Below, in pieces: positions 1 to 11,144 of a DNA stretch of 58,310 nucleotides. Origin of the DNA: Chrysophaeum taylorii (lineage: Eukaryota; Sar; Pelagophyceae; Pelagomonadales; Pelagomonadaceae); assembly GCA_029834535.1 (NCBI GenBank), contig JAQMWT010000434.1:1-58310 (forward strand). Direction: 5' to 3'. The position numbers and the translations under genes are program-made. The first letter of the stretch is position 1. Each line of letters begins with the position of its first letter. The notes below the pieces were generated by a model. It searched no databases, was not told the origin of the DNA, and saw only the letters and a list, made by a program, of their open reading frames with translations.

Positions 1-3000
1 CCACCAGCACACTCACCTCATTGGATGCCACCCCCACCAACGATGCTGCATCGCATCTTTCACCTCGCTTCCCCATCCTCAACCAACCTTGAGTTCCTTC
101 CGAACCAACCTCCAATGCTCTCCCCAGTTCTCTGGGTATCATCACCACCTCCACGGATGCCCGGACCGGTTTCTCGTGGTTCAACACCACTCCGTCTCTC
201 TGTTCTCAACCCCCGCGCTAGGCCCCTCCTCCTCTGCCAAATCAGCTTTCGCCTATCCGGCACCCCGGAACCCGGCTTGCACCGCTCGCCTTCTCAGCCA
301 CCTGTTCATCCCAACTCGACCATGCGTCCGAGTTGCAGGGCGCATCAACATCGGCGACCGTACCTCTACCACCAGCGACGATCCACCGTGCAAAGTCCAC
401 CAACAAGACCACCAACATCAAAAGTCGACAAATTCGAATTATCAAAAGCAGACTTTGCCTGATGGTCATGCTCGCCATCATGCTGCCCAAAACATGCATT
501 GGAGCCTTTCTCTCTTCGGGCACAACGGCCAGGAGCTGTAGGAACACCAAGCCACCTCGTTCCCACTTTCGACAAGTCAAAGAACAAGACACCTCGGATG
601 TTTTCCGAGGTATTATGCCTATCGAGGCAGTAACCTCAAGGAGGACTGAGCCGCCGTACTCTATGCCCCCGGGCACAAGAGCCGCAGGCTACTGACAATA
701 TCCCCGCAGTTCAGCCCCTGGTATGATGCATAGCGAAGAAGCAAGACCCACTTCACTACCTCGAAGATGGTCTCCTCGACCATTCCAGATCAGCCGCCTG
801 ATCCTAGCACCATCAAGCCCCGCATTGCCGTATCACAAGGACAAGACACGCTTTGTCAACGGTGCCACGGTCAACATACTCGCAGGTGCGCCGCACCTGC
901 GGGTATCGCTCAGATTCACCAGGCACTCCGCCTTGTTCGATATCTCGCGATCAGCGGCGATCGGCGAAGCTGGTTCCACCTCGCCGCCTTCTCTCCCCGA
1001 AGACAGGCGCGCACTGCCGCTCACCGGCGCGCTGCTGCATCTACCATCCACCTTCTCGGCCGAATGCACTGGATGACGCTCAGCAGGCTGCATGGACCAT
1101 CTGCGATCACCATTTCGATTTGATGGACGTCTTCGCAAGTCAGTAGCAGCATACTGCTCTCTCGGTCAGAAGATGCACTCCTTTCGGCTGCCGATCCTTA
1201 TGTCTCACCGCGACCAAGCTTCTGGAAAGCGGCTTTATGGCTGCAGTAATAGACAAGACGAGGGTTTTGAACGACCTGATCCGCCGCAAACCATGCACGC
1301 ATTGCGATGCGGCGGTCCTTCGGCCATGTGTCCCCTTGCATAGCTTCTTCTGGACGCCACACGCTTGCGCTGCCCGGAAAATCGATTGCGCTCTCAGGAA
1401 ACGCTCCGCACTATCACACAGACTCAGCTACCTGAACCACCTGCCAGCACTTTCGCATCACTGGAATGTACGACAAACGTTCCTCGCCAGCTGCCGGCTC
1501 CACCACAAACATGCACCCAAGTCACGTACGTTGCCTCCCTCAAAAGCGTCTTATCGCTCAGCACGTCACTCCCCGTTTGAGGACGCATGTAGCATGCCCG
1601 CACCTTCGAAATGCTATACACGCCTATCAGGCAACCTGGTCACTACGGCACTCGCGGCTCTGGTCCCAACATCTCCGCCATTAAGGATGCACCTAGCATG
1701 GCTGGCCCTTCCATCGCCCTTGGTCCTACTGCACTCACGTACTATGACCCAAGCGAAATCACAATCTCCTTCGGTGATCCCCCTTTTCGAATTCCCGCAC
1801 TGCACCCCAAGCATTCCAAGCCGGATACTCACCACCACGGGATCTCAGCTCACGCGCCCATCTGCCCTACCTTGCAGACAGGTCAGCCGCGAGCCACACT
1901 CCTTCTGGCACTGACTTCGGACCACCCGCATCACGCGCTTTTGCTCTTGGAGCGTGACACGCTTTTCGATGCTCTCCGCGTCACCGCCTCCAACACCAAG
2001 ACACTCGTCATTTCCACCGACACTCCGCGCCGCAACGTATCTCACGACCTTCAGATCACCAACATAAGTCGCTCACGCCCGCACCACGTCGCGCACGCCT
2101 TACGAGGGCGTATCTCAATTGGTGACCTCACAGGTCTTTCGATGCATTTTCCGACGTCCGACTTTGAACTTACGAGTTACTTTATGGCAATCACCAATGC
2201 CAAGACGTCTGAAGCTGCGCAATCATGTCCCTGGAACTCCAAAGCCACAGAAACTGCCAGACAGCTCTCCACAGCTGCTCAACCGCTACTTATAGTCTCG
2301 TACATAGCAACGAGCACTATCTCGCAGTCTCCATTGGACGACAAGACGAAAGATAAGGCCACAACGGCCAGCTACACCAGCCAGTTCATTGATGTAGCAG
2401 ACGAGACAACGCAAACCAACTGCACAGCACGGTTCCAGACTATGCAGACGATGCTCAGGTCCAACGCTCAATTACTCGACCACGCACACGTTCTGTCACC
2501 TGACCTTGCACTGCTACTGGCTCCTGTCTCAATCATAGCTGATGCACCCCATCCGATGGACCAATCCTTAAGATATGTCCCGCTCGCAGAAGCACCACCA
2601 CAGGACACACAGGTACATCATGAAGATACAGGTAAGCGCACCACGATCACGCGCACAAGCTCGTTGCGCCTATCCGATCACGACGAGACGAAGCTACAGC
2701 TCTGCTTGTTCCCTTCGCCTCCGGAACACAAAGGCCACCTTTCAGCCTCCCAGGCATTTGACCCGTCCCTGTCGCTGCAATCCGCATTAGCACAGATGAT
2801 CTCACCTCCCTGCACGACTGCAGATCAGGCACAAGCCAATGTCAGCACTCTGGGGAGTTACGCGCACCCGCTGGAATCTCACCAGCACGGCTACCTCAGC
2901 CAGTCAGGTTACTGCACCACCTCGGTCTCCCCTGACACCAGGTCGACGCATCGCCCATTCGCGATCATCTCATGTCACCTATTGGACGACTATGATCTCG

Positions 3001-6000
3001 AGCATGAACTCATCGCAACGCTAGAATCATAACCGAGAAGGAATCCTACTTTGGAGTCACCTCGACCACTCCCACAGGAACTTTGGCCACCAGACGCCAC
3101 CCATGTGCTCGTGGTTTATCCATTGGTTTCCTCAAAAGCTTTTGACTGCAGCACAGACGAAATGCATCCTTCCCATGCGACTATACCCGCATCCTCGTTT
3201 GGGACACAAGCATTTACTTCATGTCATTTGTTTACGCTCATAGTACCGGGACACACGGCAACCAAGATAGAAGTGGACTGCGTTCCACCCTCCTCTCTGA
3301 GCGCTACCCCCGACATGCTGCTCCCGGCACTACTAGCCAGTCCCATCACGTCTGATTCAGCTCCCATCGCTTTGTATGACGTCATATGGCATATTCCGAT
3401 TGCAGCTCAGACACCGCACAGGCTCCTATGCACTCGCGCCGGCACGCTCACCGCCCCTCTCGGTTTAGAGTACGAACATTGCGCCATATCCATGGTACAC
3501 TCACAGTCAACTGAGACGCACGCTCGCTCGTCGCACAGTACGATGCCCGAACACCTTTTAATTCAAGATACGCAGAACACTGTTATCTCAGCCGCCGCAG
3601 AAGCGCCTCCTCCGACCGCCTCCCGGCTCTGCGCTCATTCCGCAACCATGGTCTCTCCGTCTCACCGGCAATTCGAAGATTTCACCCAGTTCGAATTACG
3701 AGGGCGCATTAGTTTTCCACCGACGACAAGGTTCGTTTCGATTCGCATCAGTCATGCCTCCTATGGCTACTCTATCGGAACTCACTTCGAGGCGTACCGA
3801 AGTCCCTCTTTCTAAGGACCTCTGTCACACGCCACGACCTGATGAGCATTCGTCGTTCCTCCCCGCTTCAACGCGACTTCCGACGACCAAATCCCCGACG
3901 ATTCGTGATGACACTGACTTCCGTCACCAATACAATTCAGAGCCTCCCACGCTCTTCCATCAGTCTCTTGCAGGTCACACCTCTCAAGTTTCAGCTCGCT
4001 CGATTTTATCCTGCATGCTGCCATATGCAAACGAAGTTCGGTCACGCCAAAACCAAACGTCGCAGTTATCGCCAGTCTCGCGCAATAAATTCCCGCCACC
4101 ACATGATAGCCGCACTCAGAGTCCTTTGCTCACCTCTTTTTTCACGTCCCTCCCAGCACCATGCTTGACGTTGAAGCTCTGCACCACAACGGTTCGGTTA
4201 CAACACAACTTCACGCGAAATCCTCGCCCAGTTCTAATCATATCTCGCATCTGTCGACATTACTATCAGAATCATGCTTCGGACACAGCTCAGACTACAC
4301 TCGCGTATTACGCTCTTATGACGCACCCGGTTCGCTCCTCTCCGTTCACAATGCAGATTCCATCTTGCAGAACTCTGAGCCCAACAGCCACCATTGCGAT
4401 TCGCACCCAGTCGACACTTTCCGTAGCACCCGCGCGGATAACCCCCAATCTCCACCGGTTGGGCACGCGCTCTGCCGCACACCGCTAGCCCCACCCAGCT
4501 GTGTTGCGAATCAAGGGAAATTAACTGCCTTGCCTATATACTTCCTCATTCCCACACACTCGCTGCTAGCCACAGTCTCGGATGACTCACTGTCGGACAG
4601 TTCGCGCATTATGGCCATTACCTCACATCGTGCTCATTCTTCGGACATCTCCCGTCCACAGATTAATCCTCTATTGAAACATACGCTCCCTACACGTTGT
4701 ATACTGTACAGCTCTCGCATATCGACAACACCCTCCTGTCGAATGTCTCCCCTTTCAGTCACTGCACGATTCACCAGGGATGCACCACGCTCCCTCGCGT
4801 CTGTACATCAAGGGAAGGGGAATTTTGATTCTGGTGAAAACGACTCCGGACATGAAATGAATACTGGATCAGTCGATTGTCACAGTTCATGATTACTTTG
4901 TCGAATAGAACACGAAAGATGCGACTTTGACCATACCTTCGAAGTCAAGTCTCCCCCTGGCACGGACACTATCTTCAAGCAGTCCATCGCCTTCAGGCAT
5001 TTTCTTCTGTTGCCCGACTCTTCTGCATGTTCTGCACAGGGCACTGACTCTTCAGCACAGGACACACGGCTGTATCCACCATCATACGCGATACACTCGC
5101 AAACCTCAGTCTCCGCCCAATCATCTTTCGATGATAGCCACTCGCGACTTACACGAGACTACAACCCCAAGTCTACCGCAAATTTAGAGTTTTCACATTT
5201 ATGGCCACCCCCAGACAGCTTTATCCCGATATCCTCATCGCGCTACGATTATCCGCATATTACTTTACACGTTCATAGCCTAGCTTCAGCTGTCTCACAC
5301 TACACTCAGGACGACAGCTTCGACACGTATGTGACAGGCAATCCTGGTAGTCTCATCTTCCAGGAACAGCTCCGCCTTACTCGCTATCATTACGACGATT
5401 ACCTTACCACGAAACCGATTTGGTTAAATGGTCATATCTCTTCATGGGATAACGCTGGCGCTCCGTCACATCGTGAAACCTTAATTAGCCCAACATTAGT
5501 CACAATAGGATCTCATCCCTACGGCCACTCTCACTATTCGCCTTTCGATCAGTCATTGGTCTGCTGCACAATTCCCGACTGCCTGACCCATGATCCCCAC
5601 TGTTGTTATCAATTCGACCACCCGTTCTATTACAAGGATCCCCCAGCCACTTAGGATTTATCCACCGGCACGCACCGTCCCCTATCACATCAGTCACTGA
5701 ACAAGATGATGATCTGATCTCTCGAACAGCATTCGCCATACTTCGCCATTAGCCTACCTAGCATTTTCCTCCACGTATCCTCTTAGCATCTTCCTCCACT
5801 TTTCTTCTTCCTTACGATCGATGCTTTTTCTTTTCCTTGATCATTCACCTCTTCTTGCAATATCCTTTTTATTTTGCTTCCCCTTTCAACCTATTCCACG
5901 TTCAACTTCGCGCTCTTTATCCTTTCTAACTCACAGTTACCTGCTATTCCACTCTACTATATCTCTCTCATGCACTTCGCACACTTTCCTTCCACGCCTC

Positions 6001-6091
6001 CTCACAACTCAACGTCCATTTGTCTCTGGCCAGACATTTGTTTTGTTTGTCCCTGATTTCGCTCATCACCGAGTTCAATCTGCGAGGGCGT
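1..6091. other. C-rich segment without recognisable gene
   Basis: This 6.1 kb stretch is markedly richer in C than G on the plus strand and contains few stops in any forward frame. The longest open frames share one frame on the plus strand: 1611-3032 (473 codons), 3051-3815, 4161-4892 and 5010-5654, separated by single stops or short gaps. Other forward frames also hold runs of over 220 codons (1237-1914, 3754-4488), so openness is at least partly a composition effect. The predicted peptides are rich in Ser, Thr, His and Pro and show no motif I recognise. A Cys/His cluster near 850-905 could be a decayed zinc knuckle, but that is weak. Because the 190 bp repeat at its right end recurs beside a gag-like ORF at 14 kb, this could be the 3' body of an unknown LTR element. 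That is inference only. Confidence 0.4.
1611..3032 (+). CDS. Long open frame, product unknown
   Basis: This is the longest open frame (473 codons) in the C-rich segment. The same frame resumes after a single TAA and runs on to 3815. The translation is rich in Ser, Thr, His and Ala and contains no recognised domain, signal peptide or membrane segment. A phrase around an Arg-Gly-Arg-Ile-Ser motif occurs near 2100 and again near 3700, hinting at an internal duplication. Long forward frames occur in the other two phases nearby, so the ORF may simply reflect a stop-poor, C-rich sequence. I give it as a possible coding region only. Confidence 0.2.
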   Translation: MLYTPIRQPGHYGTRGSGPNISAIKDAPSMAGPSIALGPTALTYYDPSEITISFGDPPFRIPALHPKHSKPDTHHHGISAHAPICPTLQTGQPRATLLLALTSDHPHHALLLLERDTLFDALRVTASNTKTLVISTDTPRRNVSHDLQITNISRSRPHHVAHALRGRISIGDLTGLSMHFPTSDFELTSYFMAITNAKTSEAAQSCPWNSKATETARQLSTAAQPLLIVSYIATSTISQSPLDDKTKDKATTASYTSQFIDVADETTQTNCTARFQTMQTMLRSNAQLLDHAHVLSPDLALLLAPVSIIADAPHPMDQSLRYVPLAEAPPQDTQVHHEDTGKRTTITRTSSLRLSDHDETKLQLCLFPSPPEHKGHLSASQAFDPSLSLQSALAQMISPPCTTADQAQANVSTLGSYAHPLESHQHGYLSQSGYCTTSVSPDTRSTHRPFAIISCHLLDDYDLEHELIATLES

Positions 6092-6287
6092 GGAGATAGA
6101 AAATTACATTCAGGGTTAGGACCCCCCCCCCCCCTTTAGTCCCACACTCCCACTAAAACACCCCAAATCGCTGTGTCGAACACCGTGCCGCTCTTTGTGT
6201 CGTAAGAGGACAGGACGAGAAGAGTGGCCTACCCTGCAACCATTCTCTACAAGAGGCACAGTGATTTTTACTGTTATCTAGCAGGTT
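6092..6287. repeat. 190 bp dispersed repeat, copy 1 (LTR-like)
   Basis: The segment matches 13855-14047 along its length. Shared landmarks are a GAGATAGAAA start, AGGGTTAG followed by a long C run, AAATCGCTGTGTCG, CTCTTTGTGTCGT, AGAGGACAGGACGA and CAGTGATTTTTACTGT near the end. Flanking sequences on both sides are unrelated between the two copies, which fits a mobile unit or an LTR. The last block forms a small CAGT/ACTG inverted repeat around a T-rich loop. Confidence 0.7.
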
Positions 6288-7076
6288 CCTACCCCATCTT
6301 GCATATACTCTAAGTTAGGGCTGGGGCACTGCTGCGGGGCACTGCTGGTCACCCGGCGCTTTTCGTCGGTGAACTTCCGGGTGAAGGCCCTTCTTCGGCT
6401 GAATGGCTAATTGGGGCTTCCTCCGGAGGCAAGCAAAGGGAATCATGCGTGCGAGTGAAATGGGAGCATACAAGTGCACCCAGGCATTTGATGGCAGACA
6501 TGCGAGGTTTTAGGATTGCCACATGCTCCAGAGGATTATGAAGTGCAGTGGGAAGAGAACTGAAGAACTATCCCGCCTCAACGCGTGAATCTGGCAGGTT
6601 AGAATTCAGGGAACTGGTTAGTTCCCCTAGCCTAGGCACACGACAGACGATACGTAGAACTGCACCTGGCTTTAACATGTAAAACTACGTGCCTACGGGG
6701 CGCGCTAATCTATGAAGATGAGCGTAAGCACGATCCATAGGTCGACTGCTAAGAGGTGCACTCGAGGGGCTTTTAAAGGTCGACTGCAAAGAGGCGGGGG
6801 GTGCTTGTGGGTGCTTGAAGGTCAATCGAGGGGTTATTGACAAGGGAGGAAGAAGGGCTGTAGGAGAGAGATGTCTTCTCAACGGACAGCGATGGGGTGG
6901 ACACGCGCAAGAAAGTCGCATGCGCAAGAATAAGAAAGATCGTCGCATGTCGCATGAGCAAGAAAGTGGGCTGCATGCGCAAGAATAGCACGTCGCAGCT
7001 TGTCTGAGTGGAAACTACCATGAACAGCGCCTTGCCCTCGGCGGGACACGGGTGGGTGTAGCATGGTTCTGAAGAG
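6288..7076. other. Intergenic, short repeats only
   Basis: No gene is visible. The part 6900-6990 contains imperfect direct repeats of GCATGCGCAAGAAT-like units. At 6720-6790 there are two copies of the GTCGACTGC(T/A)AAGAGG motif that recurs in the tandem arrays at 21.8 kb and 57.5 kb. Confidence 0.5.
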
Positions 7077-8930
7077 CTATTTGCCACGGCGGAGTTTCAC
7101 CTCGCGCTGTGGCTTGCGAATTGGCTTGCACTTGGGTTCCCAGCAGTTGTTTTGCTGGTCGCTTTCATCAACTCCCCGAGCGCGTGCAGCGCACCGTAGG
7201 TGAATAAACCACTGGCAGCGTGAACACGTGTGCTGCGATGGCAGCCCCTCGAAGCACCCAGCAACTGCGCGCTTCTGGCCTGGTTCTAAGCGCGACTGGG
7301 TAGTTTCCTGCACATGGGCGAATGGATGAGCCTGAAAGTCCCGAGCAATCGCCACCGGCAGTCGCACCTCGAGTGCCTTTCGAGGTCGGCTCACAGACAC
7401 CCGCGGCGGGTTGCTGTGACGCGCGGGGTTGCTGCAAATTCGGCGCTGCTTCCTCATCAGACGCCTCTTCGTCTCGAAAGCTTCGCTTGCGTTCCTTCAA
7501 AAAAAAATGGCGGCTTGTGCTTTCGCAGCCTTCTCCTCGGCCACGAGCACCTCGTCCTCGACAGGTGGCCACAGTTGGTCTCCAGCAGCGGATGGGGCAG
7601 CCAGCCACGGTTCGTCTCCAGCAGTGGCCGGGGTGTCAGAAGGCGGGCCATCTCGAGGAGCGTCGCGATCGTCTTCTTCGTCGTCAGTGAACACGTCGAC
7701 GTTGTCATATTCGTCGCCGTCGTCATCTTTGTCGCCGTCGTGCTCGTCAGCCAAAGGCCAGAAAAAGAGATTGTAGTGCTCTTTTTGCAGGATGCCAGCT
7801 TGACAATCCCGCCCAAGCAACCCGCTTTGGTGTGGGTGAAATCACCGAAGCTCACGTTCGAGCAGTCCGGTAGGAGCTCGTATGCGAATTGGAAGCATAC
7901 CGAGTAGCCGATGACGAATCGTGTGTCCTCGCCCAGATCGTCATACATTTGGAGAGGAACAGTCGTAGGATCGAACTTGGCCTTCTTCTTGATCAGCTTC
8001 CCTTTCATCAGGCGCTCCTGTTCCCGCCCGAATTTGAGCTTCTCGGCCTCGAGATGCATGGACTTCGCCGTCGCTGCGTTGACGCAGATAAATTCGAGGT
8101 GGATGCCAGCAGCAGCACATGCTTGCTCGATATGAGATATGGCCTTAACATCATCCTCTGGCTTCCCGTATATCACAGCCCGCGTGTGTTTCAGCAGCCG
8201 GTGCGCGAATTCGATGTCTACTTTCCGAGGAACAAACTCTTGTAAGATGGAAACCAATCCGCTCGGCGTTGCTTTGCGTTCTTGCTTCTTCTTCTTTTCG
8301 AGGTCGTGAAGCAAAGCGGATAGAATAACTGGAAGCAGCTGCAGCGCGGTGTAGGCGAGCTGCTTTCGATAGTCGTTCGAAGGCCCGCCATTCCGCGGCT
8401 GGCGTGACGAGACAGTCATCGACCGTTGATTTGAGTAATTGATATCATGATCCCGGGCATACTGGAGAATCCAACTCTCGCAGTCCGTGCGCGTCATGAT
8501 AACGAAAAAACTATCGCGCCTACCACAGCGCAAGCCTACTTCCGTTCTTCGTCGGCTTCATGTTAATGCCCGAGGCGAGCCTTTGAACCGGTGGGCCATT
8601 CGCGAGCAGGACCTTGCTGTCCCTCGCAGCCAATTCAGTCGCTTGAAGTTCTGCGTGGGCCCGAATCGGGTACACTTTGCCGACTTCGAGTTTCTCGTCG
8701 TGCGGGATTTGCGCCAGTTTTCGCGGCATCGGCTGGTTCAAGACCTCGTAGCGGGCATTCTCGGCTTTGATGGCCTCGGTCCTGGCCTTTCGACGCACCG
8801 CCTTGCGCTCCGTCGCCGAGACTCCTTCAGCGCCCCCGCCCCGCAGCGCATCCTCGGGCCCTCCATCCTCCTCGTCGTCGTCGGAAGCTGGGCGTTCAAT
8901 TTGAGTCGCGAAAACTTCTGCGTATTATCT
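7077..8930 (-). pseudogene. MULE-like DDE transposase, frame-disrupted
   Basis: Read from about 8930 downwards, several overlapping minus-strand frames (8798-8520, 8533-7457, 7820-7497, 7457-7077) join into one protein-like track. The middle part has a basic, helical region (around LLHDLEKKKKQERK). It then has NVSFGDFTHTKAG, which resembles the first catalytic Asp block of Mutator-type transposases. After a frame change it continues with LQKEHYNLFFWPLADEHDG, matching the block that normally follows. A long Asp/Glu-rich insert comes next. The C-terminal frame ends in a Cys/His cluster (CSRCQWFIHLRC, then a later CWEPKC), possibly a zinc ribbon or PHD-like finger. The family assignment rests on pattern recognition of the DDE region. 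The frame changes could be introns or decay, and I favour a broken gene. Confidence 0.45.
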
Positions 8931-9152
8931 GAATGTGTCCGAGATGTTCATTAGGCTATCGACGCTCTCCCGAGACGCCGACATCCTCACGAGAGTCTAC
9001 CGACCGTCCAAGATCCGGCGGGACCGGCACCTGCAGAAAGCGCGCGTCTCTCACTCACCCCCGTCTGCAGGACCGCTGGCAACGGTGCACTGATACGAAA
9101 CTGCCGGCGTAAGTCTGATTTGAGCTACGTTCCATCAACTGTTCTTTCTTGC

Positions 9153-9391
9153 TCACATCACTTGTACCGTTTTGTCTAATATGGGTCATATCACTCGTTA
9201 CTATAGACCTGTTCGGGACACATCACTGGTACCTGTGAGCCCGCGAGACGGGGAACGAGTGATGTGTCCCTAGGGTACGGGTGATGTGACCTAAGCATAA
9301 ATGGGGTACCAGTGATTTGCCTAGGGTGCGAGTGATGTGACCTCACTTTTTTGGGTACCAGTGATGTGACCTCAAGAACCAGTGATGTGAC
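9153..9391. repeat. Head-to-head array of GGTACCAGTGATGTGACC motif
   Basis: Nine imperfect copies of an 18 bp motif occur here. Three are in reverse orientation (9153-9168, 9185-9201, 9217-9233) and six forward (9253-9269, 9274-9291, 9305-9321, 9324-9342, 9354-9371, 9376-9391), so the array is symmetric about position 9243. The variants change the GGTACC half more than the GTGATGTGAC half. Such an arrangement suits clustered protein-binding sites, for example subterminal transposase sites of the adjacent MULE-like gene, but no function is shown. Confidence 0.75.
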
Positions 9392-9924
9392 ATTTATTTA
9401 CCCCTGATGTTATTACCCGGGCTCTAGAAAATTTTATTGAACGCCGCCGAATTCCCCATCAGCCCGCCATCGTGCCAGCCCCCCTGGCCCGTACGTTTCC
9501 TACGTTTTTACTACTGGATGCGTATATAGTGATAAAGCACACAACAAAGAACAATGATGATTATAGTGGAGTTGAGCTATTCGGCGCATTCATAGCCTGC
9601 CAAGGGGGAACCTGGCTTCCTGTCGCTTTCATCGACGCGGCAGAATGCGCGGGAGCTTTCTTTACCCGGTTCCAATGCTTTCCAATAGCGACCCTATTGC
9701 ATATATATTATATATGCGGTTCCAATGCTTTCCAATAGCAATAGGGTCGCTTTTCTTGCAGCGGCCACAGCGGCGACATACGGGGTTCGTGTGTGTGTTG
9801 GCCAGATTCTGGCCGGGCCGCCGGGGCACGGACAGACCATGTGTGGGAGCAGCGGGAGCAGCAGGCGGAGTAGGCTCAGGCTCATGTCGCAGCTGACTGC
9901 GGGCGACCTGAATGTCGGGCACGG
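9392..9924. other. Intergenic with a 14 bp inverted repeat
   Basis: No gene is supported. AGCGACCCTATTGC at 9687-9700 and its exact reverse complement at 9738-9751 enclose a TATATA-rich loop. A GGTTCCAATGCTTTCC direct repeat overlaps both arms. Small open frames here are shadows. Confidence 0.5.
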
Positions 9925-11144
9925 TAAGGCTTGGCGACAGCCGCATCCGAAGGGGGGGGTGGGACGCGAGAACAGCGTTTTGCTGGGCGAGGGGGTCGCC
10001 ACCCCCCAGCGCTAAAGTTTTGTGCCCGGGGGGGAGTCTGCGACCTCCCAGCACGAAAGTTTCGTGCTAGGGGGGTGTCTAACCACCGCGCACGCACTCT
10101 AGAAGAGGCCTCGAATGCCTGCCGAGCGCCCAGGTGGTCAGCAGAGCTATAGAACTACGGACGGCCACGGACTGGGTGCCGGCGACTCTGTCGGGAGGGA
10201 GCGCCTCTGCTAGCCTCGCGCTCTTCGCGGGAATAGGCGTTAAAAGAATCGGACAAGAGGAGGCGCGGCTGCAGGAAAATCACCGTGGCTTCGCCATATG
10301 CGCGACTCCGAACCGCAAAACTTGTCGGGATATTGTACGCGCCCTGTCCTCAAGACGACGATGATGACGACAACGAACCGCCCCCTGTAGTGGTTTTCTC
10401 CGATACCCGCCCCTCCTGGCCGGACCGGGGGCCTCAACAACCCTTTCTCCCTACCCGAACCACGGGTGAAACCACCACACGCCCGATCTCAGCGTAATAC
10501 CTCAAGCGTAATACCTCACGCCATCACGAAATCGGACAATCAAAAGAGGGTAATATCAAGAAGACAGCAAGAAAGCAATACAAATGCCCGGTACATTGGG
10601 TCCAGTGGAAGCGCAGGTGAAGGTGTCAAGATGACACCCCCCCATAAATGCAAGGTCAATACCAGGGCAACAATCAGGGTAAGTCAGGTGGCAGGCAGGC
10701 AAGTGGGGGAAATGGGCATTACTGCCACACCCCCCGCGAACATGGCGAGGTCAACGAGCCAGACTCCGTCGACGAGCCCGCCCTCGATGAGGAGGAGGAT
10801 GAGAGCCCAGCTCCAGAGGAGAACCTCCGCGACTACCTCATGGACCTCGGAGACGCCACATTCTACCATGAGGCCGCCACATTCCTTACGACCCATTCAG
10901 CGTCGCCAAAGACCCCCCTCGAAACCCAATTTCCCTGCCAAACTGTAGCCTACATTGTAGAGCCACTCAGGTGCTGCGGTGCCCGTCGTCCTAGGGGGGG
11001 TGGGGGACCGATCCCTCCGCGCTATAGGGGAGGCCTAGGGCAGGGGATACCGACCCCCCAGCGCCAAGCTTTCGTGCTGGGGGGGCGTTCTTTTCGTGTT
11101 CTCGCGCGCCCCCCCCCCCCGGATGCGGCTGTCGCCAAGCCTAA
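9925..11144. mobile_element. Candidate non-autonomous TIR element, 1.2 kb
   Basis: The two ends are inverted copies of each other over about 48 bp: AAGGCTTGGCGACAGCCGCA at the left (from 9925), its complement ending at 11144, then a G or C run and a CGCGAGAAC block. Just inside each end lie near-palindromes of the form CCCCCAGCRC...GTGCTGGGGG (10002-10034, 10044-10075, 11054-11086). The interior has an acidic open frame (10648-10930) without recognised domains. No clear target duplication was found, so the exact ends are uncertain. The right end abuts and probably truncates the exonuclease-containing gene. Confidence 0.55.
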
